Shown piece after piece: positions 27,922-36,084 of a stretch of DNA of 47,838 nucleotides. The stretch's first letter is position 1. Each line of letters opens with the position of its first letter. The notes under the pieces are model-generated. The model did not search any database. It was not told the DNA's origin and saw nothing but the letters and a program-made list of their open reading frames with translations. The translations under genes were made by a program, and so were the position numbers. The DNA comes from Citrobacter youngae ATCC 29220 (GTDB taxonomy: Bacteria; Pseudomonadota; Gammaproteobacteria; Enterobacterales; Enterobacteriaceae). Where the stretch lies: contig NZ_GG730303.1 in NCBI RefSeq assembly GCF_000155975.1, positions 375,204-423,041 of the forward strand. The letters are read 5' to 3'.

Positions 27922-29246
27922 TGCATTTGCCTGATCTTCAGCGACTAAAAAAACGAATAGACAAAAGCGAGCTACCATACCCGATAACTGAACCCAAAAT
28001 GACGGTAGTCGGCCATCTTACAGAGGTGAATGCCACCATGCTCAAAGCTTATTTACCTTGGGCACACTTGGGGGAGCTTTGCTTCATTGGTGAACAAAAT
28101 CTATTGGCTGAGGTTGTTTCATTAAAGAATGGATATGCTTATCTTTCATTATTCGATGTTGCTGCGGGCTTGAAGTGTGGCGCACCGGTTGTGGCATCCG
28201 GGAAAGAATATCAGATAGCTCTGGGAGATTTTCTGCTTGGTCAGTCTTTGGATGGCTTGGGGCGATTATCTCCAGTTGTAGCAATACCCTATAATGCCGA
28301 ATATCGTTCTTTAAATGCCTTACCGCCTGCGCCAATGGACAGGGCATTAATCGACACTATTTTGCCGGTTGGTATCAGGGCAATTGATGGGGCTTTAACC
28401 TGCGGACGGGGCCAGCGCATAGGAATTTTTGCAGCAGCAGGTGGGGGGAAAAGTACCTTACTTAGTATGCTGTGTGATGGTGTGGAGGCGGACGTCATCG
28501 TACTTGCCCTTGTCGGAGAGCGTGGGCGCGAAGTGCGCGAATTCCTTGAGTTTACCCTTAGTGAAAATGCACGAGCGCGCTGCGTCACCATCGTTGCTAC
28601 GTCCGAAAGACCGGCGCTTGAAAGATTAAAAGCTTCATTTGTTGCCACGACGATTGCCGAATATTTTCGCGATCGGGGCAAAAACGTCGTATTAATGATT
28701 GATTCATTAACGCGCTATGCTCGCGCAGCACGTGAAGTCGGGCTATCCAGTGGTGAACCTCCCGTTGCGTCAGGATTTCCGCCATCAGTATTCGCCACGT
28801 TACCACGACTGCTTGAACGCGCGGGTAATGGCAAAGTAGGCAGTATTACCGGCTTTTATACCGTATTGGTTGAAGGCGACAATATGAATGAACCGGTGGC
28901 GGATGAGGTGCGCTCGATATTAGATGGGCATATTGTTCTATCACGTAAGCTCGCAGAAGCTAACCACTACCCAGCGATAGATGTTAGTGCCAGCGTCAGT
29001 CGTGTCATGCGGCAAATCGCAACGCCGGAGCATGTAGATTTAGCAGGGTACCTACGCAAGCTATTGGCACTTTATCGGGAAATTGAACTTCTGGTCAGAG
29101 TGGGGGAATACAAACAGGGGCAGGATCTTGAAGCAGATAAAGCGCTGCGCTGTTGGCCGGAAATACAGCGTTTTCTGCAGCAGAATGCAGGCTCTGGTCT
29201 GTCTATTCCTGAAACCCTCACTATTTTGAACGCGGTTTTGGAGTAA
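27921..29246 (+). CDS. ssaN: T3SS ATPase SctN
   Basis: The 441-aa enzyme hydrolyses ATP to unload chaperones and unfold cargo. Walker A is GIFAAAGGGKST (about residues 168-179) and Walker B is VVLMIDSLTRYARAAREVGL. The catalytic-Glu region reads ALVGERGREVREFLEFTL, the standard T3SS/flagellar ATPase block. The ATG at 27921, with GGAG 10 bases upstream, is chosen over TTG at 27918. It forms TGATG with the ssaV stop. Confidence 0.97.
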   Translation: MHLPDLQRLKKRIDKSELPYPITEPKMTVVGHLTEVNATMLKAYLPWAHLGELCFIGEQNLLAEVVSLKNGYAYLSLFDVAAGLKCGAPVVASGKEYQIALGDFLLGQSLDGLGRLSPVVAIPYNAEYRSLNALPPAPMDRALIDTILPVGIRAIDGALTCGRGQRIGIFAAAGGGKSTLLSMLCDGVEADVIVLALVGERGREVREFLEFTLSENARARCVTIVATSERPALERLKASFVATTIAEYFRDRGKNVVLMIDSLTRYARAAREVGLSSGEPPVASGFPPSVFATLPRLLERAGNGKVGSITGFYTVLVEGDNMNEPVADEVRSILDGHIVLSRKLAEANHYPAIDVSASVSRVMRQIATPEHVDLAGYLRKLLALYREIELLVRVGEYKQGQDLEADKALRCWPEIQRFLQQNAGSGLSIPETLTILNAVLE

Positions 29247-29254
29247 ATACGGTA

Positions 29255-29641
29255 ATGTTACATCAGTTACTAAGTATAAAAAAACGCCGTGAACAGGCAT
29301 TACGTAATGAAATGGCATCTAACCAGACATTACAGCAGCAAAAATCACAAGATATCCAGGAATTAAAAAAGAACCAAAATAAACTTCGCGAAGATTGGTG
29401 TCTGTGCGCAAAGTTTGTCGGGAAAATTGAGCGAAAAGAATTTCTTTCTTTGCAAGAGGAATTATGTGCGTTTCAGCGACAAGATGAAAAGATGACACAT
29501 CAATTACAAAACAACATGGCCGAACTAAGAATGCTGGTTGCTCGGGAAAATGAGCTGAGGTATGAATTGAAGGCCGTGTTGGTTTCGCAAGAAAAGGTGA
29601 ATTATATCATTAATGAAAATGAGATCAACGTGGGGCAGTAA
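29255..29641 (+). CDS. ssaO: T3SS stalk protein SctO
   Basis: The 128-aa product is an antiparallel coiled coil from end to end (charged heptads, for example SIKKRREQALRNEMASNQTL and KVNYIINENEINVG), the hallmark of SctO/FliJ. These insert in the ATPase hexamer like the gamma subunit of F-ATPase. It lies 8 bases after ssaN. Its end overlaps the start of the ssaP-like gene. Confidence 0.85.
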   Translation: MLHQLLSIKKRREQALRNEMASNQTLQQQKSQDIQELKKNQNKLREDWCLCAKFVGKIERKEFLSLQEELCAFQRQDEKMTHQLQNNMAELRMLVARENELRYELKAVLVSQEKVNYIINENEINVGQ

Positions 29642-30035
29642 TGATATTCTTTGCAACATTGATGATAAGCTAGTCTATTATCAAGCTGACGTTGCTTTAG
29701 ATAAAAATTTAGATAAAGGTACTGCGTTATATAAAAGCGAAGTCTTATTCCAGGCTACAGCACAACAAATTGGTCATTGTCTAAGGTTTGATTTAGCAAA
29801 TTTTACGGCTAGAAAGTGCAATGGGAAGACATGCTATAGGATCAATAATGGTTTTTTCCTGAATATGGAAATATTCATAACGCTCTACCATTGCCATCTT
29901 CATGTTGTCTTTATAGCTGCACAATTAGAGCAGGCATATGCCTTACGCAATGAAATTCCCAAAATAAAGAAAAAGTTAACATGCGAGACTCAGGACTGCA
30001 CTATCGAGGTGATCTTTGAAAATTCCAGGATGTAG
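29613..30035 (+). CDS. ssaP: SsaP-like needle-length regulator (SctP)
   Basis: The 140-aa protein sits between sctO and sctQ genes, the ssaP position, and is short like SsaP (about 124 aa). It is beta-rich in its second half (FTARKCNGKTCYRINNGFFL, then MEIFITLYHCHLHVVFIAAQ). The T3S4 domain is not evident by eye, so the role in needle length or substrate switching rests on synteny. It overlaps both neighbours. ATG at 29619 is an alternative start. Confidence 0.7.
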   Translation: MKMRSTWGSNDILCNIDDKLVYYQADVALDKNLDKGTALYKSEVLFQATAQQIGHCLRFDLANFTARKCNGKTCYRINNGFFLNMEIFITLYHCHLHVVFIAAQLEQAYALRNEIPKIKKKLTCETQDCTIEVIFENSRM

Positions 30036-30948
30036 CCAAATATTCATAGAACAATCAACATTTATTGGTAATGGGTTATATAAAGCGAATACTAAATCGA
30101 TTCTCACGTTGCGACAGTGTGGGGGGGATGGCGTTTTTTGGCGAATTAGGTGGAAACAAAAATGGCTATCAGCCTGGTGTGATGCATCAGCATGGATGCG
30201 CTGGTTAGAAGAAAAATTACCGCATGATGGTCTGCAAAGTAGCGATAAAGAACTGTTGCGTCTTACAAGTATATGGGGCTGGCTTCAGGTAAGTGATGAG
30301 CTTGTCAATGCAGAGCTGTCTACCCTTGATGCCCCAGTAGAGGCAGGAGTTCTGCCGGGCTGGTATCCAGCATTAACGCTTAATCGGAATGAACAGAAGT
30401 TAGACCTGTTTCTACTGGACTGGCCATCGGAAGTACTCAGGAAATTTACTCATGGCTGGTCAGCGCTGGCTTCGGCGAGTGTCCAGCCACGCCTGAGTTG
30501 CCCGTTGATTCTTGGTTGGCAAGAATTGACTTATGAACAATTGAGGACGTGTGTTCCTGGGGCTGTTTTAATCTTACCTTCCCATCTGGAGTTTGGCGAG
30601 AAAAGTTGCTGGCTGTTGGCGGCAGAAACAAGAATCAAATTATTTATTGAACAGGGGAAATACACCGTGAGTGAAATAGAACAAAATGTGGAGGACCACA
30701 TTGTTCAATCGCATAGTCCGTTAAATTCCTTAGGCGATGTTAGAATAACGCTTACGTTTGAAGTAGGCTGTACATCGTTAACTTTTGCTGAGTTAGCTTC
30801 GTTAAAAGTGGGTGATGTTCTGACAGCAGATGTATTATTAAATAATTGTGTTAAATTAAGAGCAAATGGGAGTGTTTTTGCTTCTGGCAACTTACTTATG
30901 CTTGGAGATACTCCTGCTGTACGTATTGATAAATTGCTACTGAGGTAA
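30016..30948 (+). CDS. ssaQ: T3SS cytoplasmic ring protein SctQ
   Basis: The 310-aa protein ends in a SpoA (FliN-like) domain (LTFAELASLKVGDVLTADVL, then VKLRANGSVFASGNLLMLGD), typical of SctQ. A first SpoA-type domain lies around residues 155-215. It builds the sorting platform pods that receive chaperone-cargo complexes. The start is TTG at 30016, with GAGGTGA placed 5-6 bases upstream. The second product from an internal start is given separately. Confidence 0.87.
   Translation: MKIPGCSQIFIEQSTFIGNGLYKANTKSILTLRQCGGDGVFWRIRWKQKWLSAWCDASAWMRWLEEKLPHDGLQSSDKELLRLTSIWGWLQVSDELVNAELSTLDAPVEAGVLPGWYPALTLNRNEQKLDLFLLDWPSEVLRKFTHGWSALASASVQPRLSCPLILGWQELTYEQLRTCVPGAVLILPSHLEFGEKSCWLLAAETRIKLFIEQGKYTVSEIEQNVEDHIVQSHSPLNSLGDVRITLTFEVGCTSLTFAELASLKVGDVLTADVLLNNCVKLRANGSVFASGNLLMLGDTPAVRIDKLLLR
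30667..30948 (+). CDS. Internal translation start giving short SctQ-C
   Basis: Within ssaQ, a GTG at 30667 is preceded at 8-9 bases by AGGGGAA (30653-30659), and is in the same frame. It would give a 93-aa product made of a short leader and the C-terminal SpoA domain. Salmonella ssaQ, Yersinia yscQ and Shigella spa33 are known to make such short forms from internal starts, and they form a complex with the full protein. The signal here is in the expected place. Confidence 0.65.
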   Translation: MSEIEQNVEDHIVQSHSPLNSLGDVRITLTFEVGCTSLTFAELASLKVGDVLTADVLLNNCVKLRANGSVFASGNLLMLGDTPAVRIDKLLLR

Positions 30949-30953
30949 TGGTC

Positions 30954-31604
30954 ATGAGTGATTTTATCAATCAACCCTATGCGCTTATCATACTTCTGGT
31001 TGCGTTATCAGTGCTTCCATTTATCGTTGTTAGCTGCACATCTTTTATAAAATTGGCCATTGTATTTTCTTTGCTCCGAAATGCTCTAGGCATTCAACAA
31101 ATACCACCTAATATGTCAATATATGGGCTGGCGTTAATTTTGAGTCTTTTTATTATGGCTCCAGTAGGCATGCAAATTAATGATAATGTACAAAAAGAAC
31201 CTATTTCATTTAATGATGTTAATTTGTATGAACGACTAGATAATTCAGTATTACAACCTTACCTGGTGTTTTTACAGAGAAATACTAAAGAAAAACAAAT
31301 ACGTTATTTTAGCCGTATAGGTCATCAGACATGGCCTAAAAAATATCAGGAGCGACTGAACAAGAATTCATTGTTTGTTATGTTGCCTGCATTTGGCATC
31401 ACACAACTTGATGAAGCTTTTAAAATTGGATTATTAATATATTTACCATTTATTGCAATCGACCTTATTGTTTCAAATATCCTATTAGCAATGGGGATGA
31501 TGATGGTGTCACCAACAACTATCTCGCTACCATTTAAAATAATGCTATTTATCATTGCCGGTGGTTGGCAATTTCTGATTGAAAAATTGGTCCTTTCATT
31601 CTAA
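30954..31604 (+). CDS. ssaR: T3SS export gate protein SctR
   Basis: The 216-aa protein of the FliP/SctR family has four membrane helices. Conserved blocks include SFIKLAIVFSLLRNALGIQQ, IPPNMSIYGLALILSLFIM and LIYLPFIAIDLIVSNILLAM. It forms the core of the export channel with SctS and SctT. The ATG at 30954 has GAGG 8 bases upstream; the ATG at 30948 would leave only 2 bases, so the later start is preferred. Confidence 0.96.
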   Translation: MSDFINQPYALIILLVALSVLPFIVVSCTSFIKLAIVFSLLRNALGIQQIPPNMSIYGLALILSLFIMAPVGMQINDNVQKEPISFNDVNLYERLDNSVLQPYLVFLQRNTKEKQIRYFSRIGHQTWPKKYQERLNKNSLFVMLPAFGITQLDEAFKIGLLIYLPFIAIDLIVSNILLAMGMMMVSPTTISLPFKIMLFIIAGGWQFLIEKLVLSF

Positions 31605-31616
31605 TGGATATAAATA

Positions 31617-31877
31617 ATGAGTGATTCAGTAATTGCCCATTTCGGGGAGGAATTGTTATGGATTGTTGTAATGCTTTCATTACCCACGGTAGTAGCTGCA
31701 TCAGTAGTCGGTGTGTTGATCAGTCTGATTCAAGCTGTTACGCAGATTCAGGATCAAACCGTTCAATTCCTGATTAAACTCGTCGTGGTGTCAGTAGTTC
31801 TGGTAATGACTTACAACTGGATGGGTAATGTTTTACTCAGTTACACTCACCTTATTTTTCAACAGATTGGTAGGTAA
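31617..31877 (+). CDS. ssaS: T3SS export gate protein SctS
   Basis: The 86-aa FliQ/SctS protein has two membrane helices (ELLWIVVMLSLPTVVAASVV; LIKLVVVSVVLVMTYNWMG) and the conserved turn ISLIQAVTQIQDQT. It lies between sctR and sctT as in all systems. Length is standard. Confidence 0.95.
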   Translation: MSDSVIAHFGEELLWIVVMLSLPTVVAASVVGVLISLIQAVTQIQDQTVQFLIKLVVVSVVLVMTYNWMGNVLLSYTHLIFQQIGR

Positions 31878-31882
31878 TTACT

Positions 31883-32677
31883 GTGGGGGATTTTTTTCCG
31901 GCACTAACAGGTATTATCCCGCTATTATTTATTGCTGTGTTGAGGCCGCTGGGGATATTTATAATTATGCCACTGTTAACCAGCAAAAACCTCGCTGGGA
32001 CAATGATAAGAAATTCTATCATTATACTTATAACTATTCCTGCCTTACCTGGTTTGAAAGAAAATGTTTTTTTGTCACAACCACACGTTATCGATTTTTA
32101 TTTTTTTTTGGCATTGTCCAGAGAGGTATTCATAGGGGTACTGATAGGATTTGTAGCAGCTATTCCTTTCTGGGCCATTGACTCAGCAGGATTTTTATTG
32201 GATACCATGCGTGGTTCTTCCATGGGAAATATATATAATCCAACACTTGCAGAATCATCAACTTTATTGGGAGTGTTCTTTTCTCAATTATTTACGGTGA
32301 TTTTCTTTGTCTGTGGGGGTATGAATCAGTTAATTACCACATTGTATCAATCATATGTATTATTTCCACCAGGTGAAAGTATCTCCTTTAATAGACATTT
32401 ACTGGATTTTGTTGTTCAGCAATGGAATATGCTTTTCGTTCTCTTTTTGCATTTTTCTATTCCTGCTGCTGCAGTTATGCTGCTGACTGATGTTGGCATG
32501 GGTTTACTCAACCGTTCTGCACAACAGCTTAATGTATTCTTCCTTGCGATGTCAGTAAAAAGTATTCTGGCTCTGATTGTCCTCATGATAACAATAGCTT
32601 TTTCTTTGGATTATGTGCGCGAAACACTATTACGAAATTTATACTCCATCTCAACACTTTGGGAGAATATCTTGTGA
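31883..32677 (+). CDS. ssaT: T3SS export gate protein SctT
   Basis: The 264-aa FliR/SctT protein has about six membrane helices. Typical blocks are AVLRPLGIFIIMPLLTSKNL, ALSREVFIGVLIGFVAAIPF and SAGFLLDTMRGSSMGNIYNP. It starts with GTG at 31883, 5 bases after ssaS. Its stop TGA at 32675-32677 overlaps the GTG start of ssaU. Confidence 0.94.
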   Translation: MGDFFPALTGIIPLLFIAVLRPLGIFIIMPLLTSKNLAGTMIRNSIIILITIPALPGLKENVFLSQPHVIDFYFFLALSREVFIGVLIGFVAAIPFWAIDSAGFLLDTMRGSSMGNIYNPTLAESSTLLGVFFSQLFTVIFFVCGGMNQLITTLYQSYVLFPPGESISFNRHLLDFVVQQWNMLFVLFLHFSIPAAAVMLLTDVGMGLLNRSAQQLNVFFLAMSVKSILALIVLMITIAFSLDYVRETLLRNLYSISTLWENIL

Positions 32678-33717
32678 GTGGAGAAAAAACACAAGCTCCA
32701 ACAAGTAAAAAAATACGTGATGCCAGGGAGGAAGGACAGGTTGCAAAAACGGCTGAGCTTGCTGCTGGGGTGCAGCTGGCCGTGATTTTGATGTATCTAT
32801 ATTTATGGGGGGATGATATCTGGCAAGACCTAAGTGATTTATTGCTTTTTACTATTGATAAAATGAATGATCCTTTACCAATAGCTTTTGCTGGTTTTAT
32901 TTCTATGTTTGGCAAGTTTGTTTTTGAAGATTTAATTTTTTTATTTGCTGTGTTATTTTTTGCATCCATGTCAGCATATCTGGCACAAATAGGATTTTTA
33001 TTTTCAGGCAAAGCTATGATGCCAAAGCTTGATAAGCTTGATGTCGTTAAAAATTTAAAGAATATATTTTCAGTAAAATCATTAGTAGAGCTATTAAAAA
33101 ACTTGGTTAAAATGACGATAATTGGAAGTGTGTTTTACTATTTGTTCTGTCGTTATATCCCATCATTACGAAACATGGTTTATATAGAGCCTGCTGATGC
33201 AATGCAGGTGACATTAAAAATTATATTTTGGTTATGGGGGGGGTTGGTGCTTTGTTATATTGTTTTTTCTCTTGCGGACTATGCTTACCAGCGTTATGAG
33301 TTAATGAAAAATCTTCGAATGTCACACGAAGAAGTGAAACAAGAATATAAAGAGATGGAGGGAAGTGCGGAAGTAAAAAGCCATCGTAAATCACTTCATC
33401 AGGAAATACAAAGCGGCAGTCTTGCGAATACAGTCAAGAAATCCAGTGCAGTGATTCGTAATCCAACGCACCTGGCGATTTGTATTTATTATGATGAAAA
33501 TATAACGCCACTACCAGTAATTACAGCCAAAGGTGCTGATTTAATCGCGCGCTATATTGTCGATATTGCCGAAAAGGCCGGCGTGCCTGTTATAGAAAAT
33601 GTCCCACTGGCCAGAGGTTTAAATAAGGAGATTAAAACAGGAGACTACATTTCTCCACCATTCTTTAGTGCAATTTCTGAAATATTGTTGTTGATAAAAG
33701 AATTTTCGGTCCGATAG
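32674..33717 (+). CDS. ssaU: T3SS autocleaving switch protein SctU
   Basis: With GTG at 32674 (GGGAG 8 bases upstream) the product is 347 aa. It begins SGEKTQAPTSKKIRDAREEG, the FlhB/SctU N-terminus. Four membrane helices follow, then the cytoplasmic linker and the autocleavage motif NPTH at residues 263-266. Cleavage there switches export from needle and rod subunits to translocators. The TTG five codons earlier is less likely. This is the last gene of the conserved apparatus. Confidence 0.95.
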   Translation: MSGEKTQAPTSKKIRDAREEGQVAKTAELAAGVQLAVILMYLYLWGDDIWQDLSDLLLFTIDKMNDPLPIAFAGFISMFGKFVFEDLIFLFAVLFFASMSAYLAQIGFLFSGKAMMPKLDKLDVVKNLKNIFSVKSLVELLKNLVKMTIIGSVFYYLFCRYIPSLRNMVYIEPADAMQVTLKIIFWLWGGLVLCYIVFSLADYAYQRYELMKNLRMSHEEVKQEYKEMEGSAEVKSHRKSLHQEIQSGSLANTVKKSSAVIRNPTHLAICIYYDENITPLPVITAKGADLIARYIVDIAEKAGVPVIENVPLARGLNKEIKTGDYISPPFFSAISEILLLIKEFSVR

Positions 33718-33804
33718 TGGATTGCTCTGGGTCTACTAACGGCCTGTTTGCTGGTTAAATATCTATTAAAATCGTGGGTGCATTTTTATAATCAGGGTAC
33801 TGAC

Positions 33805-34839
33805 ATGAATCGTATGAACATAAGCAATCATTTTATAAAAAGTATGGTATTACTCACCACATTTTACTCTATTCCGTTTGCTGTAATGGCATCAACCTCA
33901 AGTGATGGCCTTTATGCTGGTGCGAATATGGGATGGTCACAATACTATAATAATAATGATTTTACTCGTGGCCATGAAAATAATGATATTGGAGTCGGTG
34001 GCTACATTGGATATCAGCTGAATCCTTATTTTTCATTAGAAAATGGCATTTTAATTCTAGGGGATGCAGAGGGGGATAAAAATTCCTCAATGACTGTGCA
34101 AGGATATCAGTTGAGCGGGAAAATAAGCTATCCGGTGTCGAATACAGATATCTATACCCGTTTAGGTGGAATGTGGTATCGCAGTGATTATACTCGTGAT
34201 GATACAAACGATAGCAAAGTCGGAACTGGTATCGCACCACTTATTTCTCTGGGTATTGAATATGCCTGGAATTACAATATAACCTCCCGTGTAGAGTATC
34301 AATGGGTCGGTAATATAAAAAACGATGCCGCTACATCGGCGAATGTTGATAATGGTTTACTTTCAGTTGGTTTTAGTTATCACTTTGGGGCGCAATCATC
34401 CCCGTCCACCACTGCAGTAGCGATGCACCAGGAACAGCCTGCGGCAGCACCCGTTGTGCCACAATCCTCCCAGGAACTCTCTCTCTTCTACGGATTTAAC
34501 GAATATACTCTTACCCACGCTAACCAGCAAAAAATTATTGATTACTTCCATGATTTGGCAAAGCATAATGGCAGTGTAAATAATATAAAATTATCATTGC
34601 ATGGTTATAGTGATACGCTGGGTAGCGAAAAAAATAATAATTTCATATCGAAGAAAAGAGCCGAAGGTGTAAAAAAATTTTTGCTGCTCCTTGGTATGCG
34701 TGAAGAAAATATCACGGTAAAACCAGAGGGAAGTACCAGCAAGTTTACGGAACAATTGAATGGTTCTGCTGATAAAGAGACAGAACAATCGGTCAAAGCG
34801 CTGGCAAAAAATCGGCAAACACTGATCATTTCTTATTAA
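33805..34839 (+). CDS. OmpA-like outer membrane protein with peptidoglycan-binding domain
   Basis: The 344-aa product has a signal peptide (VLLTTFYSIPFAVMA, cut near residue 29). An N-terminal eight-strand barrel domain follows (GLYAGANMGWSQYYNN; VGGYIGYQLNPYFSLENG; LLSVGFSYHFGAQ), then a Pro/Ala linker (EQPAAAPVVPQ) and an OmpA C-terminal domain. That domain contains LHGYSDTLGS and ISKKRAEGVKKFLLLLG, holding the Asp and Arg that bind diaminopimelate. Gene order just after ssaU suggests co-acquisition. The role could be envelope anchoring or adhesion. The ATG at 33805 is chosen since the upstream 19 codons lack a ribosome site and would bury the signal peptide. Confidence 0.88.
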   Translation: MNRMNISNHFIKSMVLLTTFYSIPFAVMASTSSDGLYAGANMGWSQYYNNNDFTRGHENNDIGVGGYIGYQLNPYFSLENGILILGDAEGDKNSSMTVQGYQLSGKISYPVSNTDIYTRLGGMWYRSDYTRDDTNDSKVGTGIAPLISLGIEYAWNYNITSRVEYQWVGNIKNDAATSANVDNGLLSVGFSYHFGAQSSPSTTAVAMHQEQPAAAPVVPQSSQELSLFYGFNEYTLTHANQQKIIDYFHDLAKHNGSVNNIKLSLHGYSDTLGSEKNNNFISKKRAEGVKKFLLLLGMREENITVKPEGSTSKFTEQLNGSADKETEQSVKALAKNRQTLIISY

Positions 34840-34891
34840 CGCAAATATTTAAATTTAATATTTGAATCCTCAGTTATCTTAAGGAGTGGTT

Positions 34892-35002
34892 ATGAACACA
34901 GATATTCGATATACAGCAGGGGCTAAGTTATTTATTTGTATCTTCCTTAGTGTGGGTATTGGTTCTTTTCTTTGCTTGCTAAATATTATTATGGATTTGT
35001 GA
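34892..35002 (+). CDS. Small membrane protein ORF (36 aa)
   Basis: This short frame has an ideal ribosome site, AAGGAG five bases before ATG. It encodes a short polar N-terminus and one hydrophobic helix (LFICIFLSVGIGSFLCLLNI). It lies 52 bases after the OmpA-like gene and is probably on the same transcript. It resembles no protein I can name. The strong ribosome site and membrane helix make real translation plausible. Confidence 0.55.
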   Translation: MNTDIRYTAGAKLFICIFLSVGIGSFLCLLNIIMDL

Positions 35003-35091
35003 TAGTTCATTTCCATTTTTTAAGTGCTACCCTCAGTGTGCTTTATACTGAGGGACATTTTTTAAATATCAGAGAGCTTAAACATAATATC

Positions 35092-35922
35092 ATGATAATC
35101 GCAGATGCAAATGCTCCATTTTGTGCAGTAAGTTTAACAGAGAATAAAAATGACTGCCCTAACAATAGAATTATTGTTCGCGGTCCCGGAGATGGCTTAA
35201 AAAAACGCTTATTAAGTTTTGATAATGGTTCTGGCCTTGGTGATTTTTTAGCTGATTTGGAAGCGAAAATTGGAAATTGTAATAAATCCTTACCTAAAGA
35301 AAAAATTAGGAGAACTATCGAGGTAATTCCAGAGCTTCAGTCGCCATCTATCAACACAGCATCAGTAATGATGGTGACAGTTAAGCCGGGAGATATTCCT
35401 CCTCCACCTCCCTTGGCCGGACTGGCCAATTTTGTTCCGCCAAGAGGCGCTGTCGCTATGTACTCAAAAGAAAATGACGGCTCTATTCACCACGTACAGA
35501 AAACAAAGGACGCACTGGTTTCGCAGACTGTTCGCATTTTTGAAAACACATTGCAAAAAAATGCAGGTAATTTAATGGCGGAGGTACAGGAAAAAATCGC
35601 CTTCAGGAAAATAAAAGATCTTTTCTTAAACACAGGTGTAACCGACAATAAAAAAATTGTACTTGCAGATATGACAGAGGATTCAATTAAATCCCATATT
35701 CTCAATAATATCCCGCAAGTTTCCGATATTAATTTCTATGATGATGATTCTGGTGAAACTATCGAACCACCTTCTTTCATGCGAAGTATCGATGTTAAAT
35801 TAAAGACAGGGGATTCTATCAAGATAAAATTTGGAATTGATGATTCAGATAGGATTATGGTTAAAAAAATTAAATCTAATGATATGGTAAATGTGTCTCA
35901 ATATAGGTACGGGTTTAGTTAA
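35092..35922 (+). CDS. Unknown protein with a PPPPPL motif, candidate effector
   Basis: The 276-aa product (start ATG at 35092; the frame is open from 34972 but that part overlaps the small ORF and looks non-coding) has no signal peptide or membrane helix. A proline run IPPPPPLAGLANFVPPRG lies at about 103-120. Such runs bind profilin, SH3 or EVH1 domains in host cells. The C-terminal half is charged and of mixed helix and strand. I do not know the family. Low GC, a weak ribosome site (AGAG, far upstream) and location after the apparatus fit an acquired effector. Confidence 0.6.
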   Translation: MIIADANAPFCAVSLTENKNDCPNNRIIVRGPGDGLKKRLLSFDNGSGLGDFLADLEAKIGNCNKSLPKEKIRRTIEVIPELQSPSINTASVMMVTVKPGDIPPPPPLAGLANFVPPRGAVAMYSKENDGSIHHVQKTKDALVSQTVRIFENTLQKNAGNLMAEVQEKIAFRKIKDLFLNTGVTDNKKIVLADMTEDSIKSHILNNIPQVSDINFYDDDSGETIEPPSFMRSIDVKLKTGDSIKIKFGIDDSDRIMVKKIKSNDMVNVSQYRYGFS

Positions 35923-36084
35923 TTGGTGCCTGGGCACAACGTTAGTGCATTAAGGCCGGCGACATTTATTTTACAAACTATCTCATTTGTACGCACTCGG
36001 ATGAAATTTATCTGCTTATTCCTATAACTTTCATTCATTACAGTGCGTATATTTTTATTTCTGTATTTGTTATTAAGGGCCTCT

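Noticed and set aside
15869..33717. Taking the locus to be Salmonella SPI-2 itself
   Set aside because: Order agrees, but sequences diverge strongly, and sscA, sseE, sscB, sseF, sseG are missing while the flanks differ completely.
34972..35091. Upstream 40 codons of the PPPPPL protein frame as part of that protein
   Set aside because: They overlap the small membrane ORF, have no ribosome site and look hydrophobic by chance from AT-rich sequence.
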